64,000 nt of DNA from VBCG01 sp044226535 (GTDB lineage Bacteria > Pseudomonadota > Gammaproteobacteria > Burkholderiales > Casimicrobiaceae). The translations under genes were made by a program, and so were the position numbers. This document shows positions 27,760 through 36,638 of this stretch, in pieces. The stretch is taken from assembly GCA_044226535.1 (NCBI GenBank), contig JBGAGT010000001.1:62001-126000 (forward strand), given 5' to 3'. Each line of letters starts with the position of its first letter. Within the stretch, counting starts at the first letter, position 1. Under the pieces are notes generated by a model that was not told the origin of the DNA, did not search any database, and saw only the letters and a program-made list of their open reading frames with translations.

Positions 27760-29793
27760 ATGACCACGATGGCTTCCCTTGTCCGCGACGTCCTGCTCGC
27801 CGCGGCGCTCTCCACCGCTCCCCTGGCTACCGCAGCAGGCGCGCCCACCGCACCAGGCCACGGCGCCGCCGCGCCGACCCCGGCATCCGCAACAGGCGCG
27901 GCAGGCGCGGCAACCACCACGCCGACCGCGGCAGGCATGGCGGTGCCACCGCCCTTCCCGCTGCGCGATTTCTTCAGCAACCCCGACATCGCCTACTTCC
28001 GCCTTTCGGGTGACGGCAAGACGCTGGGCTACATGAAGCCCGTCGACGACGGGGCCGGGCATCGCCGCCTCAACATCTTCGTCCAGCCGCTGGTCGACGG
28101 CGAGCCGCAGGGCGAAGCGCGCCAGCTCACGCACGAGACGGCACGCGACATCGGCAACTATTTCTGGAAGGGCAGCGACACCATCCTCTACGTCAAGGAC
28201 TTCGGCGGCGACGAGAACTTCCACGTCGTCGCCGTCGACGTCGCCACCGGCACGGTGCGCGACTTGACGCCCGGCGACAAGCTGCGCGCCGACCTCGATG
28301 ACGACCTGCCCGACGACCCGGGCCACGTCCTGATCAGCCACAACCGGCGCAACCCCGAGGTGTTCGACATCTATCGCGTCGAGACCGCCACGGGCCGCGA
28401 GACGCTGGTGGCGCAGAACCCCGGCGACTACGTCGGCTGGCTCCCCGACCACGCGGGGAAGGTGCGCATGGCCGTGCAGAGCAAGGGCCTCGACACGGTG
28501 ATCCTGTACCGCCGCAGCGAGTCGGAGGCTTTCCGGCCGATCATCACCACCGGCTACCGGACAGAGGTCAACCCCCAGTTCTTCAACGCCGACGGCAGCG
28601 CCTTCTACGCCATCAGCAACCGCGGCCGCGACCGCAAGGCGCTGGTGCTGATCGACCCCGCGCACCCGGACGTCGAGAAGCTCCTGTTCGCACATCCCTC
28701 CGTCGACGTGTCGACGGCCAACTGGTCGCGCGCGCGCAAGCGCATCACCAGCGCGGAGTACGAAGAGGACCGCCTGGGCCGCCACTTCTTCGATCCCGCG
28801 CGAAAGGCCCTGTTCGATCGCCTGGGCGCGTTGCTGCCGGGGATGGAGATCATCCTGCAGAGCAACGACGAGCGCGAAACGCGCTTCATCGTCGCGTCGC
28901 TCTCCGACCGCACGCCCGGCACGCGCTACGTCTACGACCTGCCGAGCGGGCGGCTGTCGAAGCTCGGCGACATCAACCCGAACCTCCCGCCATGGTCGAT
29001 GGCGACGGTGACCCCGGTCAGCTACCGCGCGCGCGACGGGCTCCTCATCCACGGCTACCTGACGCTCCCCGTCGGCCGCGAGCCGCGCGGCCTGCCCTGC
29101 ATCGTCAATCCGCACGGCGGCCCGTGGGCACGCGACACCTGGGGCTACAACCCGGAGGTGCAGTTCCTCGCCAACCGCGGCTACTGCGTCATGCAGATGA
29201 ACTTCCGCGGGTCGACGGGGTACGGCCGCGCCTTCTGGGAGGCGAGCTTCGGCCAGTGGGGGCTGTCGATGCAGGACGACGTGACCGACGCCGTGCAGTG
29301 GCTGGTCGCGAAAGGCATCGCCGACCCCGCACGCATCGGCATCTACGGCGGCAGCTACGGCGGCTACGCGACGCTGATGGGCATCGCCAGGACGCCGCAG
29401 CTCTACGCGGCCGCGGTCGACTACGTCGGCGTCGCCAACCTCCTGACGTTCATGAACACCATCCCGCCCTACTGGCGCCCGTCGCTGGCGAAGTTCCACG
29501 ACATGGTCGGCGATCCCGACAAGGACGGCGCGCGCATGCGCGACGCGTCGCCGGTCAACCACGCCGACCGCATCGTCACCCCGCTGTTCATCGCCCAGGG
29601 CGCGCGCGACCCGCGTGTCAACAAGGACGAGAGCGACCAGATGGTGGCGGCGCTGCGCAAGCGTGGCGTCGACGTCCAGTACATGGTCAAGGACAACGAA
29701 GGCCACGGCTTCCGCAACGAGGAGAACCAGTTCGAGTTCTACGCGGCGATGGAAGCGTTCCTCGCCAGGTACCTCAAGCCGGACCGGCCCTAG
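27760..29793 (+). CDS. secreted S9 (prolyl-oligopeptidase-type) peptidase
   Basis: 677 residues from ATG 27760, chosen because GAGG lies 7 bases upstream; ATG 27754 is the alternative. A signal peptide is followed by an Ala/Thr/Pro-rich linker (to about residue 60). A beta-propeller domain with DxxNFHVV-type repeats precedes the hydrolase domain. The catalytic triad is Ser 532 (GGSYGGY), Asp 617 (GARDPRVN) and His 649 (NEGHGF). It would degrade peptides in the periplasm or outside. It is divergent from the ABC exporter and convergent with clsB, their stops sharing CTAG. Confidence 0.92.
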   Translation: MTTMASLVRDVLLAAALSTAPLATAAGAPTAPGHGAAAPTPASATGAAGAATTTPTAAGMAVPPPFPLRDFFSNPDIAYFRLSGDGKTLGYMKPVDDGAGHRRLNIFVQPLVDGEPQGEARQLTHETARDIGNYFWKGSDTILYVKDFGGDENFHVVAVDVATGTVRDLTPGDKLRADLDDDLPDDPGHVLISHNRRNPEVFDIYRVETATGRETLVAQNPGDYVGWLPDHAGKVRMAVQSKGLDTVILYRRSESEAFRPIITTGYRTEVNPQFFNADGSAFYAISNRGRDRKALVLIDPAHPDVEKLLFAHPSVDVSTANWSRARKRITSAEYEEDRLGRHFFDPARKALFDRLGALLPGMEIILQSNDERETRFIVASLSDRTPGTRYVYDLPSGRLSKLGDINPNLPPWSMATVTPVSYRARDGLLIHGYLTLPVGREPRGLPCIVNPHGGPWARDTWGYNPEVQFLANRGYCVMQMNFRGSTGYGRAFWEASFGQWGLSMQDDVTDAVQWLVAKGIADPARIGIYGGSYGGYATLMGIARTPQLYAAAVDYVGVANLLTFMNTIPPYWRPSLAKFHDMVGDPDKDGARMRDASPVNHADRIVTPLFIAQGARDPRVNKDESDQMVAALRKRGVDVQYMVKDNEGHGFRNEENQFEFYAAMEAFLARYLKPDRP

Positions 29794-31001
29794 GCGGGAG
29801 GGTGCCGCGCCGTTGCCGCGCGGCCGCGGAACCACTCGGCCGCGCCGAGGCCCAGCAGGCCCATCGCCGCGCGCACGACGCCGTAGGCGAGCCAGCAGGC
29901 GACGCGCGTGGTCCAGGGCCGCGCCGCCCAGTCCTGCGGCGCGACGCGCGTGGCCCCCGCGTCGATCATGGCCAGGAGCTCGAGACGCAGCCGGTCGGCG
30001 AATTGCGCATCGCGCACCACGACATTGGCCTCGCGTGCCATCAGCAGCGAGTACGGGTCGATGTTCGACGAGCCGACCGTCGCCCAGCGATCGTCGATCA
30101 CCGCGACCTTGGCGTGGAGGAACGAGCGCGTGTACGCATCGATCACCACGCCGGCGTCGATCAGCTGGCCGTACAGCGCGCGCGCCGCATAGTCGAACAG
30201 GCGCTTCTCGAGGCGCGACTGCAGCACCAGCCGCACCTCGACGCCACGCCGCACGGCGGCGATGAGCTCGTGACGGAAGCGGATGCCCGGGAAGAAGTAG
30301 GCGCTGGCGATGAGGATCTCGCGGCGCGCGGTGCGGATGGCCGCGAGGTAGGCACGCTCGATGTCCCGGCGGTGCCGCAGGTTGTCGCGCACCAGGAAGC
30401 GCGCCGTGACGTTGCCCGCGATGCCGGTGCTCGGCGGGCCGGGCTCGGCCTCGCCGATGTCGGTCAGGTCGCCGTCGAACTCGAAGAACTGCACCAGGTC
30501 CCAGAGGCGCTGCATGGTCGGCACGATCTGGCCGAGCAGCGGCCCGCGCAGGCGCACCGCGAAGTCGATGCGGGGCGGCTTCTGGCCCGGCGTGTTCATG
30601 TCGTCGATGACGTTGATCCCGCCGACGAAGGCCACCTCGCCGTCGACCTGCGCGAGCTTGCGGTGCAGCCTGCGCATGCGGTTGGAGCGGAACTGCCAGG
30701 CGGCCACCTCGGGCCGGTACTTCTGCACGCGCACGCCGCCCGCCTCCATGCGGCGGCGCAGGCTGTCGCTCAGGAAGTGCCGCGCGCCCCAGCCGTCGAC
30801 CAGAACCCGTGCGTTGACGCCGCGGCCGGCCGCCTCGATCAGCGCGTCGGCGACGGCATTGCCCGAAGGGTCGTCGGCGAAGATGTAGGTCTCGATCCAG
30901 GCCTCGCGGCGCGCGCCGTCGATGGCCTCGATCAGCGCGGGAAAGTACTCACGGCCGCTGCGCAGGAGGTCGACGGCATTGCCCGGCTGGAAGCGACGCA
31001 T
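29790..31001 (-). CDS. clsB: cardiolipin synthase ClsB
   Basis: 403 residues of the phospholipase-D superfamily. Two HKD motifs are intact: HRKLAQVD (113-120) and HAKVAVID (296-303), each followed by the glycine/serine stretch (FVGGIN, TVGSSNID). ClsB condenses phosphatidylglycerol with a second phospholipid at the inner membrane. It follows the YbhP-like gene by 20 bases, the same pairing as ybhP-clsB in E. coli. A C-terminal hydrophobic stretch (ACWLAYGVVRAAMGLLG) may anchor it. Confidence 0.93.
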   Translation of the reverse strand: MRRFQPGNAVDLLRSGREYFPALIEAIDGARREAWIETYIFADDPSGNAVADALIEAAGRGVNARVLVDGWGARHFLSDSLRRRMEAGGVRVQKYRPEVAAWQFRSNRMRRLHRKLAQVDGEVAFVGGINVIDDMNTPGQKPPRIDFAVRLRGPLLGQIVPTMQRLWDLVQFFEFDGDLTDIGEAEPGPPSTGIAGNVTARFLVRDNLRHRRDIERAYLAAIRTARREILIASAYFFPGIRFRHELIAAVRRGVEVRLVLQSRLEKRLFDYAARALYGQLIDAGVVIDAYTRSFLHAKVAVIDDRWATVGSSNIDPYSLLMAREANVVVRDAQFADRLRLELLAMIDAGATRVAPQDWAARPWTTRVACWLAYGVVRAAMGLLGLGAAEWFRGRAATARHPPA

Positions 31002-31021
31002 GGCGCGAGGCCGGGGCGCAG

Positions 31022-31780
31022 TCAGCGGGAGCGCGAGGAAAGCTCGAAGGTCGCGGCCAGCGCCGCGTGGTCCGACATGCGGTGGCCCGCGTTCGCGTAG
31101 TGCACACGCGCGTCGACGACGTCGAGGCCCCGCGCGTAGATGCGGTCCAGCCTGAACATGGGCAGCAGCGAGGGGAAGGTGCGCGCGGTGCGGCCGTTGA
31201 CTTCCTCGAACACCTCGACCACGCCCAGGTCCTCGATCAGCGCGCGGTTGGCCTTGTGGCGCCAGTCGTTGAAGTCCCCGGCGATGATCAGCGGCGCGTT
31301 GCGCGGCACGGTCGCGCGGATGCGCTCGACCAGCGTGTGGATCTGCCACTGGCGGCCGCGCTCGAAGAGGCCCAGGTGGACGTTGAGGCAATGGAGTTCC
31401 GGCATGCGCGGCCCCGGCTTGAGCACGCAATGGAGCATGCCGCGGCTCTCGAACACGTGCGCCGAGATGTCCTCGTTGTCCTGGCGGACGATGGGGAAGC
31501 GCGACAGCAGCGCGTTGCCGTGGTGCCCGTCGCGATAGCTCGCGTTCTTGCCGTAGGCCACCTCGCGCCACACCGAGTCGGCGATGAACTCGTGCTGCGA
31601 CTTGTGCGGCCAGTCGTGGTAGCGCGTGGCGTTGCGGCGGTGCGCGCCCTGCACCTCCTGCAGGAACAACACGTCGGCCGACATGCCGTGCAGCCGCTCG
31701 CGCAGGTCGTGGATGACCATGCGACGCGCGACGTGCGAGAAGCCCTTGTGGATGTTGTAGGTGGCGACGGAGAAGCGCAT
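31022..31780 (-). CDS. endonuclease/exonuclease/phosphatase family protein (YbhP-like)
   Basis: 252 residues. Motifs of the EEP fold are in order: ATYNIHKG at the start, FLQEVQ (metal-binding Glu), AGDFNDWR (catalytic Asp/Asn) and MSDHAALAA (catalytic His). The family hydrolyses phosphodiester or phosphomonoester bonds. The constant linkage with clsB suggests a membrane-lipid or phosphatidyl role rather than DNA repair, but this is untested. Start ATG 31780 is used because the family begins MRFSVATYN; ATG 31843 would add 21 residues without homology support. Confidence 0.88.
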   Translation of the reverse strand: MRFSVATYNIHKGFSHVARRMVIHDLRERLHGMSADVLFLQEVQGAHRRNATRYHDWPHKSQHEFIADSVWREVAYGKNASYRDGHHGNALLSRFPIVRQDNEDISAHVFESRGMLHCVLKPGPRMPELHCLNVHLGLFERGRQWQIHTLVERIRATVPRNAPLIIAGDFNDWRHKANRALIEDLGVVEVFEEVNGRTARTFPSLLPMFRLDRIYARGLDVVDARVHYANAGHRMSDHAALAATFELSSRSR

Positions 31781-31990
31781 GGATCTCGGGGAGCCCGGTA
31801 GCGGCGCCACGGCACCGCCGGAGTTGTCGGGACGCGTATCCATCTTAACCAAGCAGTTACCGCCGCGGCGATCGGCCAGACGCCGACAGCGCGTCGGCGG
31901 AACCGCGGGCACAAGACCGGACACAGCGCGGGTGCTTGCGCCCGTCCGGGAACACCGCGCGGCAGGGGCGATCTCCTGGGCGAAAAGGGG

Positions 31991-32067
31991 TGGGGTGGCT
32001 GATGGGACTCGAACCCACGACAACCGGAATCACAATCCGGGACTCTACCAACTGAGCTACAGCCACC
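31991..32067 (-). tRNA. tRNA-His (GTG)
   Basis: The 77-base minus-strand sequence folds as a cloverleaf: acceptor GGTGGCT pairs with AGCCACC, D-loop AGCTCAGTTGGTAGAG, anticodon loop ATTGTGATT and T-loop GTTCGAGTC. The extra 5' G characteristic of tRNA-His is present and CCA is encoded (TGG at 31991-31993 on the plus strand). It lies between the YbhP-like gene and tRNA-Arg. Confidence 0.97.
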
Positions 32068-32154
32068 ATTGAGGCGAATCCCGCGCGGTTCAAGCCGCGG
32101 GACTGCGACGAGACCGCCATTTTAGCCGAGTTTGCGAGCTAATATCGGCCCCGG

Positions 32155-32231
32155 GCGCCCGTAGCTCATCTGGATAGAGCACCGGCCTTCTAAGCCGGCG
32201 GTAACAGGTTCGAGTCCTGTCGGGCGCGCCA
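32155..32231 (+). tRNA. tRNA-Arg (TCT)
   Basis: 77 bases with a complete cloverleaf: acceptor GCGCCCG / CGGGCGC, anticodon loop CTTCTAA (anticodon TCT, reading AGA/AGG) and T-loop GTTCGAGTC, with encoded CCA. AGA and AGG are rare codons in a genome this GC-rich. It is divergent from tRNA-His and convergent with the isomerase gene, whose end is 21 bases away. Confidence 0.97.
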
Positions 32232-32251
32232 GCCCTTCCCTGCCCCGCGAT

Positions 32252-33073
32252 TCAGCCGAAGGAAGCGAGGAGCGCGCGCGCCTTGCCGAGCATCGCCTTG
32301 GCGCGCTCGCGCGCCGGCATGCTGCGCGCGAGCCCGGCCATGGGGATCTCCAACGACAGCGGCAGGCCGGCCGGCACGCCGCGCAGCATGCCCGCGAGGT
32401 CGAGCCCGCCGTCGCCGGGCATCAGGCGGTCGGCGCGCGCCTGGTGCAGCAGTCCCGCGACGTCGGCGGGCCGCTCCGCGGGCGCGTCGCAGAGCTGCAT
32501 GTAGCGGAAGCGTGCGCGCGGCGCGGCCGCGATCTCGTCGATGTTGCCGCCTCCGCGGTCGAAGTGGATGGGATCGACCAGGATGCCGCCATTGTCGTGG
32601 CCCGCGGCCTCGACGATGCGCAGCCCCTGCGCAAAGCTCTTGCAATCGGTCCAGGGCATGGGCTCGAGGTTGGCGCCGATGCCGTAACGCGCGGCCAGCG
32701 CACAGAATTCGGCGAAGCTCGCGGTGAGCCGCGCCTCGTCGGGATCGTTGCCCGCCACCAGGGCCTCGCGCGCACCGAGGCGCGCACCGGTGGCGAGCGC
32801 TTCCTCGTAGTCGGCCACGCGCGTGTCGGGCTTCAGGCGGAAGATCTCGATGTCGAGGCAGGCGACGCCGGTGCCGGCGATGCGCTCCGCGGTCTCGCGT
32901 ACCAGCGGCGTGTCGCCCACCATCGCGTGCTGCACCTCCTCCTGCGTCGCGGGGATGAGGCGAAGCCCGATGCGGTCGTACCCGGCGTCGGCCGCGCAGC
33001 TCACCATGTCGGGCGGCGAAAGCTCGAGCACCGTCAGCGCGGCGAGGCCGATGGGACGACGCGTGCCGCTCAT
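32252..33073 (-). CDS. sugar phosphate isomerase/epimerase family protein (xylose-isomerase-like TIM barrel)
   Basis: 273 residues. The AP-endonuclease-2/xylose-isomerase-like fold is suggested by alternating strands and by acidic/His metal ligands in NLEPMPWTD, ILVDPIHFDRGGG and PLSLEIPMAG. Such proteins isomerise or epimerise sugars or act on polyols and hydroxy-acids. It is 52 bases downstream of the flavoprotein gene on the same strand, so the two probably serve one catabolic pathway. The substrate is not predictable. It ends beside tRNA-Arg. Confidence 0.78.
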   Translation of the reverse strand: MSGTRRPIGLAALTVLELSPPDMVSCAADAGYDRIGLRLIPATQEEVQHAMVGDTPLVRETAERIAGTGVACLDIEIFRLKPDTRVADYEEALATGARLGAREALVAGNDPDEARLTASFAEFCALAARYGIGANLEPMPWTDCKSFAQGLRIVEAAGHDNGGILVDPIHFDRGGGNIDEIAAAPRARFRYMQLCDAPAERPADVAGLLHQARADRLMPGDGGLDLAGMLRGVPAGLPLSLEIPMAGLARSMPARERAKAMLGKARALLASFG

Positions 33074-33125
33074 CGTGCGGCGCCCATGGCGGCAGCTTCA
33101 TCGCGCCGTACTCGCGCCGGCAGCC

Positions 33126-34853
33126 TCATCGCGCCATGCTCGCAGCGGCATGGATCCGTTCGGCGTCTGCCGGCACGACGCCCGCGGCGTCGCAGCCGGC
33201 CACGAAGCCGAAGGCCATCGCCGGCCCCAGGTTGATGCCACCCGAGGGGTAGTGCCCGCCCATCACGCTCGCCTGGTCGTTGCCCACGGCCCACAGCCCG
33301 GCGATGGGCCGGTCCTGCGCATCGAGCGCCCGCGACGCTGCGTCCACGGCAAGGCCGGCGAAACTGCCGAAGCTGCCCGGGAACACCTTGATGGCATAGA
33401 ACGGGGCCCTGGCGATGGGCGCGACGCAGGGATTGGGCGCATGCGAGGCGTCGCCCGAGCGCCGGTTGAAGAGCGTCGAGCCGCGCCCGAACTCGAGGTC
33501 CTCGCCGCGTGCGGCGTCGTCGTTGAAGCGTGCCACCGTGCGCTCGAGCCCGTCGGCGTCGATGCCGCAGCTCCGCGCCAGCGCGCGCAGCGTGCGCGCA
33601 CGGACCAGGTAGCCCGACTTGACGTAGGGGGCCACCGGCACCGGGAAAGGCTTGGACATGCCGAAAGGATAACGCCTCTGGAACGCGTGGTCGCAGACGA
33701 GCCACGACGCCACCGCCTGCCCCGCGGGCACCGCGGCGATCATCGCCGACACGTAGTCGTGATAACCGTCGGCCTCGTTGCAGAAGCGGCGACCGTCGGC
33801 GAGCACGCCGATGATGCCGGGCTTGCCGCGGTCGATGATGTGCGGGTAGAGGCCCCGGCGGCCGTCGCGGTAGGGCACGACCGACACCGGGCACCACGAC
33901 ACCGGTGACGCGCCCGACACCACCCTGCCACCGGCGGATTCGCCGAGCTTGAGTCCGTCGCCGGCGACCGCCTCGGGCGGCAGCGCGTACGCACCGGTGC
34001 GGGCGAGCATCGCGGGAAGCAGGCGCGCCCGCCGCGGCTCGTCGTGCGCGAAGCCGCCCGAGGCCAGCACCACGCCGCGCGCGGCGAGGATGCGCTCCGT
34101 GCCGGTCGCCGTGGCGACGTCGACGCCACGCACCGCGCCGTCCTCGATGACGAGCCGCGCGGCGGCCGAGCGCGTGCGCAGGACCACGCCGCGCTCTTGC
34201 GCGGCGACCATGAGCCGCGCGACCAGCGCCGCGCCGTTGACGAGTTGCCGGCTGCGTCCGGCAATCGCCATGTCGCGCGCATGGCGCGCGAGGCGGCGCG
34301 CCGCGTACAAAAACGCCTTGGGCGAACGCAAGGCGCGCGACAGCGTGGCGAGATCCGGACCCGCCATCACGCCCATGCCGAAGAGCGAGGTCTCGTACTT
34401 GGGACGCCGCAACATCGCGAAGAGCTCGTCCGGCATTTCGCGCGCATCGAAGGGCGCGGCGACCACCGAGCGCGAGCCCTCGCCTGCCCCCGGCACCTGC
34501 CCGTGGATGTCGGCGATCCAGGTGCCGCCGACGAAGCGGATGCCGGCGCGCGACTGCAGGAACGCGACCATGCGCGGGCCCGCGTCGAGGAAGGCGTCGA
34601 TGCGCGTGGCGTCGAAATCGGCGCCGAGCTCGTGCTCGAGGTAGCGCCGGGGCAGCGCGGGGTCCTCGTCGACCCCGCCGGCCCTCGCCACCGGATTGCG
34701 CGGCACGAACATCCAGCCACCCGACCACGCCGTGGTGCCCCCGCACACCTCGTCCTTCTCGACCACGACCACCGACAGGCCGAGCGTCGCCGCCGTCACC
34801 GCGGCGCACAGGCCCGAAGCCCCCGAGCCGACGACGACGAGGTCACACGCCAC
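33126..34853 (-). CDS. FAD-dependent oxidoreductase (fumarate reductase / 3-ketosteroid dehydrogenase type)
   Basis: 575 residues. The N-terminal FAD motif is LVVVGSGASGLCAA, followed by CGGTTAWSGGWMFVP (flavin phosphate loop). The C-terminal substrate/flavin region reads GLWAVGNDQASVMGGHYPSGGINLGPAMAFG, as in 3-ketosteroid delta-1-dehydrogenase and flavocytochrome-c-like proteins. It would dehydrogenate or reduce an activated C-C bond in the cytoplasm. Its start overlaps the end of the exonuclease gene by 11 bases, and the isomerase gene follows. No other steroid genes are present, so a different enone or hydroaromatic substrate is equally possible. Confidence 0.85.
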   Translation of the reverse strand: MACDLVVVGSGASGLCAAVTAATLGLSVVVVEKDEVCGGTTAWSGGWMFVPRNPVARAGGVDEDPALPRRYLEHELGADFDATRIDAFLDAGPRMVAFLQSRAGIRFVGGTWIADIHGQVPGAGEGSRSVVAAPFDAREMPDELFAMLRRPKYETSLFGMGVMAGPDLATLSRALRSPKAFLYAARRLARHARDMAIAGRSRQLVNGAALVARLMVAAQERGVVLRTRSAAARLVIEDGAVRGVDVATATGTERILAARGVVLASGGFAHDEPRRARLLPAMLARTGAYALPPEAVAGDGLKLGESAGGRVVSGASPVSWCPVSVVPYRDGRRGLYPHIIDRGKPGIIGVLADGRRFCNEADGYHDYVSAMIAAVPAGQAVASWLVCDHAFQRRYPFGMSKPFPVPVAPYVKSGYLVRARTLRALARSCGIDADGLERTVARFNDDAARGEDLEFGRGSTLFNRRSGDASHAPNPCVAPIARAPFYAIKVFPGSFGSFAGLAVDAASRALDAQDRPIAGLWAVGNDQASVMGGHYPSGGINLGPAMAFGFVAGCDAAGVVPADAERIHAAASMAR

Positions 34854-35397
34854 GGTTGGCGCGCAGCATGTTGCAGAAGAGGCGCCCCTGCTCGATCGCG
34901 TCGTCGAGCGCCACGTGGGTATGCGGCAGCGGGTCCAGCCATTCGGCAGGCATCGACTGCTTGCCGCAGAGGCGATACGGCTTGCGCATCAGCGCCATCG
35001 CATAGGTCTTGATGTCGATTGCGGAATAGCCGAAGGGGTTCTCGCCCGCGAAGGTCATCAGGTAGAAATAGACGAAGGAGAAGTCGAACACCACCGGGTA
35101 GCCCACGAACACCAGCCGGCCGGGGAGTGACTCGAGCCACGCCAGGTAGCGCGTCATCGCCTCGCGCGGCGGTTGCAGGTCGCGCCTGCAGGCCGCCCAG
35201 GCCTCGGGCTGGGTCTGCCACCACGCGATGGTTTTCGGATCGGGTGTCGCCTCCGGCAAGGCCTCGAGGTTGGCCGAGAAGGTCGACAGCATCTCCTTGT
35301 CCTGCGTGAACGCGGCCGAGCCGATGCTCAGCAGCGAATGCCGTCCCGCAACCGGGCCGTCGGTCTCGACATCGGTGCTGACATAGGTTTCGAGCAT
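34843..35397 (-). CDS. DEDD-type 3'-5' exonuclease (Rv2179c-like)
   Basis: 184 residues. The DnaQ-fold metal ligands are visible as DVETDGP (Asp, Glu near the N-terminus), VVFDFSF (Asp, middle) and HVALDDAIEQ (His and Asp, C-terminal), the DEDDh arrangement. The WWQTQPEAW segment is a mark of the Rv2179c-like exoribonuclease group. It likely trims RNA or single-stranded DNA ends in the cytoplasm. Its 3' end overlaps the next gene by 11 bases. That overlap with a flavoprotein gene seems to be compaction rather than function. Confidence 0.82.
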   Translation of the reverse strand: MLETYVSTDVETDGPVAGRHSLLSIGSAAFTQDKEMLSTFSANLEALPEATPDPKTIAWWQTQPEAWAACRRDLQPPREAMTRYLAWLESLPGRLVFVGYPVVFDFSFVYFYLMTFAGENPFGYSAIDIKTYAMALMRKPYRLCGKQSMPAEWLDPLPHTHVALDDAIEQGRLFCNMLRANRGV

Positions 35398-35435
35398 GCG
35401 TTGCGAGGTCCCGGCGAATCGCGATGGGGCGCCCT

Positions 35436-36482
35436 TCAGGGCTTGCGCCCTTCCGCACGGCCGGTCCACAGCTGTACGGCGTGGCGCGCGACATCGCGCG
35501 AAAAGCCGCAAAAGGTCGCGAGCCAGGCCGCGAAAGCGACGAAGAGGAAGACCTCGGGCAGCGGGTCCAGCAACGTGAACCCCATTGCCTGGTTCATCTG
35601 GTGCGTCCCCACCACGTACATGCCGAGCGGAAACACGGCGCCCCAGTACTGGGGATGGTACGTGACGGGAAAGCGCCGGTAGACGTGGCGCCAGATGGCG
35701 AGCGTCACCAGCATCGGGATCCACCAGGTGCCCGTCGACCAGTAGAAGATCGTGAATCCCTTGACGAAGGGCAGCAGCGACTGAAGGAAGGGCGCATCCT
35801 GCGCGTTGACGACCAGCAGCGAGCCCGCCAGCGTCGAGATCGCCATCGCGCCCATGTTGATCCAGTACGGTGGCGACAGGTCGCCCGGCGCGAGCACGAA
35901 GAAGGTGTATCGGTAGAAGATCAGCGACATCATCCAGATGTACAGCATCCCGCCCAGCAGCCACGTCGAAAGCGCCAGGAAGTTGAGGTCGAGTCGCCAC
36001 GGCTGCGCGGTGCGCGCCGCGAGCAGCGCGCTCAGCACGGCAATTGACTGGGTGGCGACCACCGCCAGGAGCCACGCGCCGTTGATGCCTTGGTCGAGGG
36101 TGGGCTTGTGGGCCTTGATCGTGAGGCCCGCGAAGATGGCGTAGGTGAGCGCTATCCAGAGCACCATCGCGACCACCCACAGCATCAGGGTGATGCGGTA
36201 ATTCCCCTCGAGCAGGGCGAACTGGCTGCCGAGCACGCCGGTCGCCGCGACCACGGTGAAGTAGCCGGGACCGCGCTGGTGGTCGAACATGTCGCCGAAG
36301 AAACGCCGCGGGTGACGAAACATGCGCAGCAGGTAGAGCGCCCACAGCGCCACGTACAGCACGACGTTGAGCACGAACAGCACGATCGCGATGCGCGGAT
36401 AGCCGAGGAGCCGCGCGCCGAGCGAGACGATGCCGGTCGCCATGACCACGCCGAAGTAGCCCGGGAAAAGGTCTGCGAGCAT
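35436..36482 (-). CDS. TDT-family transporter (TehA / C4-dicarboxylate / SLAC1-like)
   Basis: 348 residues with ten hydrophobic helices. The family start LFPGYFGVVMATGIVSLGARLLG and the conserved aromatic pore region (YWINMGAMAISTLAG, FYWSTGTWWIP) identify the tellurite-resistance/dicarboxylate transporter family, which includes TehA and anion channels. ATG 36482 is chosen because the open frame further upstream would run through tRNA-Pro. It is 38 bases upstream of the exonuclease gene on the same strand. Substrate could be sulfite, nitrate, malate or another anion. Confidence 0.88.
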   Translation of the reverse strand: MLADLFPGYFGVVMATGIVSLGARLLGYPRIAIVLFVLNVVLYVALWALYLLRMFRHPRRFFGDMFDHQRGPGYFTVVAATGVLGSQFALLEGNYRITLMLWVVAMVLWIALTYAIFAGLTIKAHKPTLDQGINGAWLLAVVATQSIAVLSALLAARTAQPWRLDLNFLALSTWLLGGMLYIWMMSLIFYRYTFFVLAPGDLSPPYWINMGAMAISTLAGSLLVVNAQDAPFLQSLLPFVKGFTIFYWSTGTWWIPMLVTLAIWRHVYRRFPVTYHPQYWGAVFPLGMYVVGTHQMNQAMGFTLLDPLPEVFLFVAFAAWLATFCGFSRDVARHAVQLWTGRAEGRKP

Positions 36483-36509
36483 CGCGTGGCGAAGGATGGA
36501 ATTCGAGGG

Positions 36510-36586
<77 letters not shown>

Positions 36587-36638
36587 CCGAGTCGGATTAT
36601 GCCAGCGCGACCCCGCCGGGCGCCGCGCGCGTGCGTCG

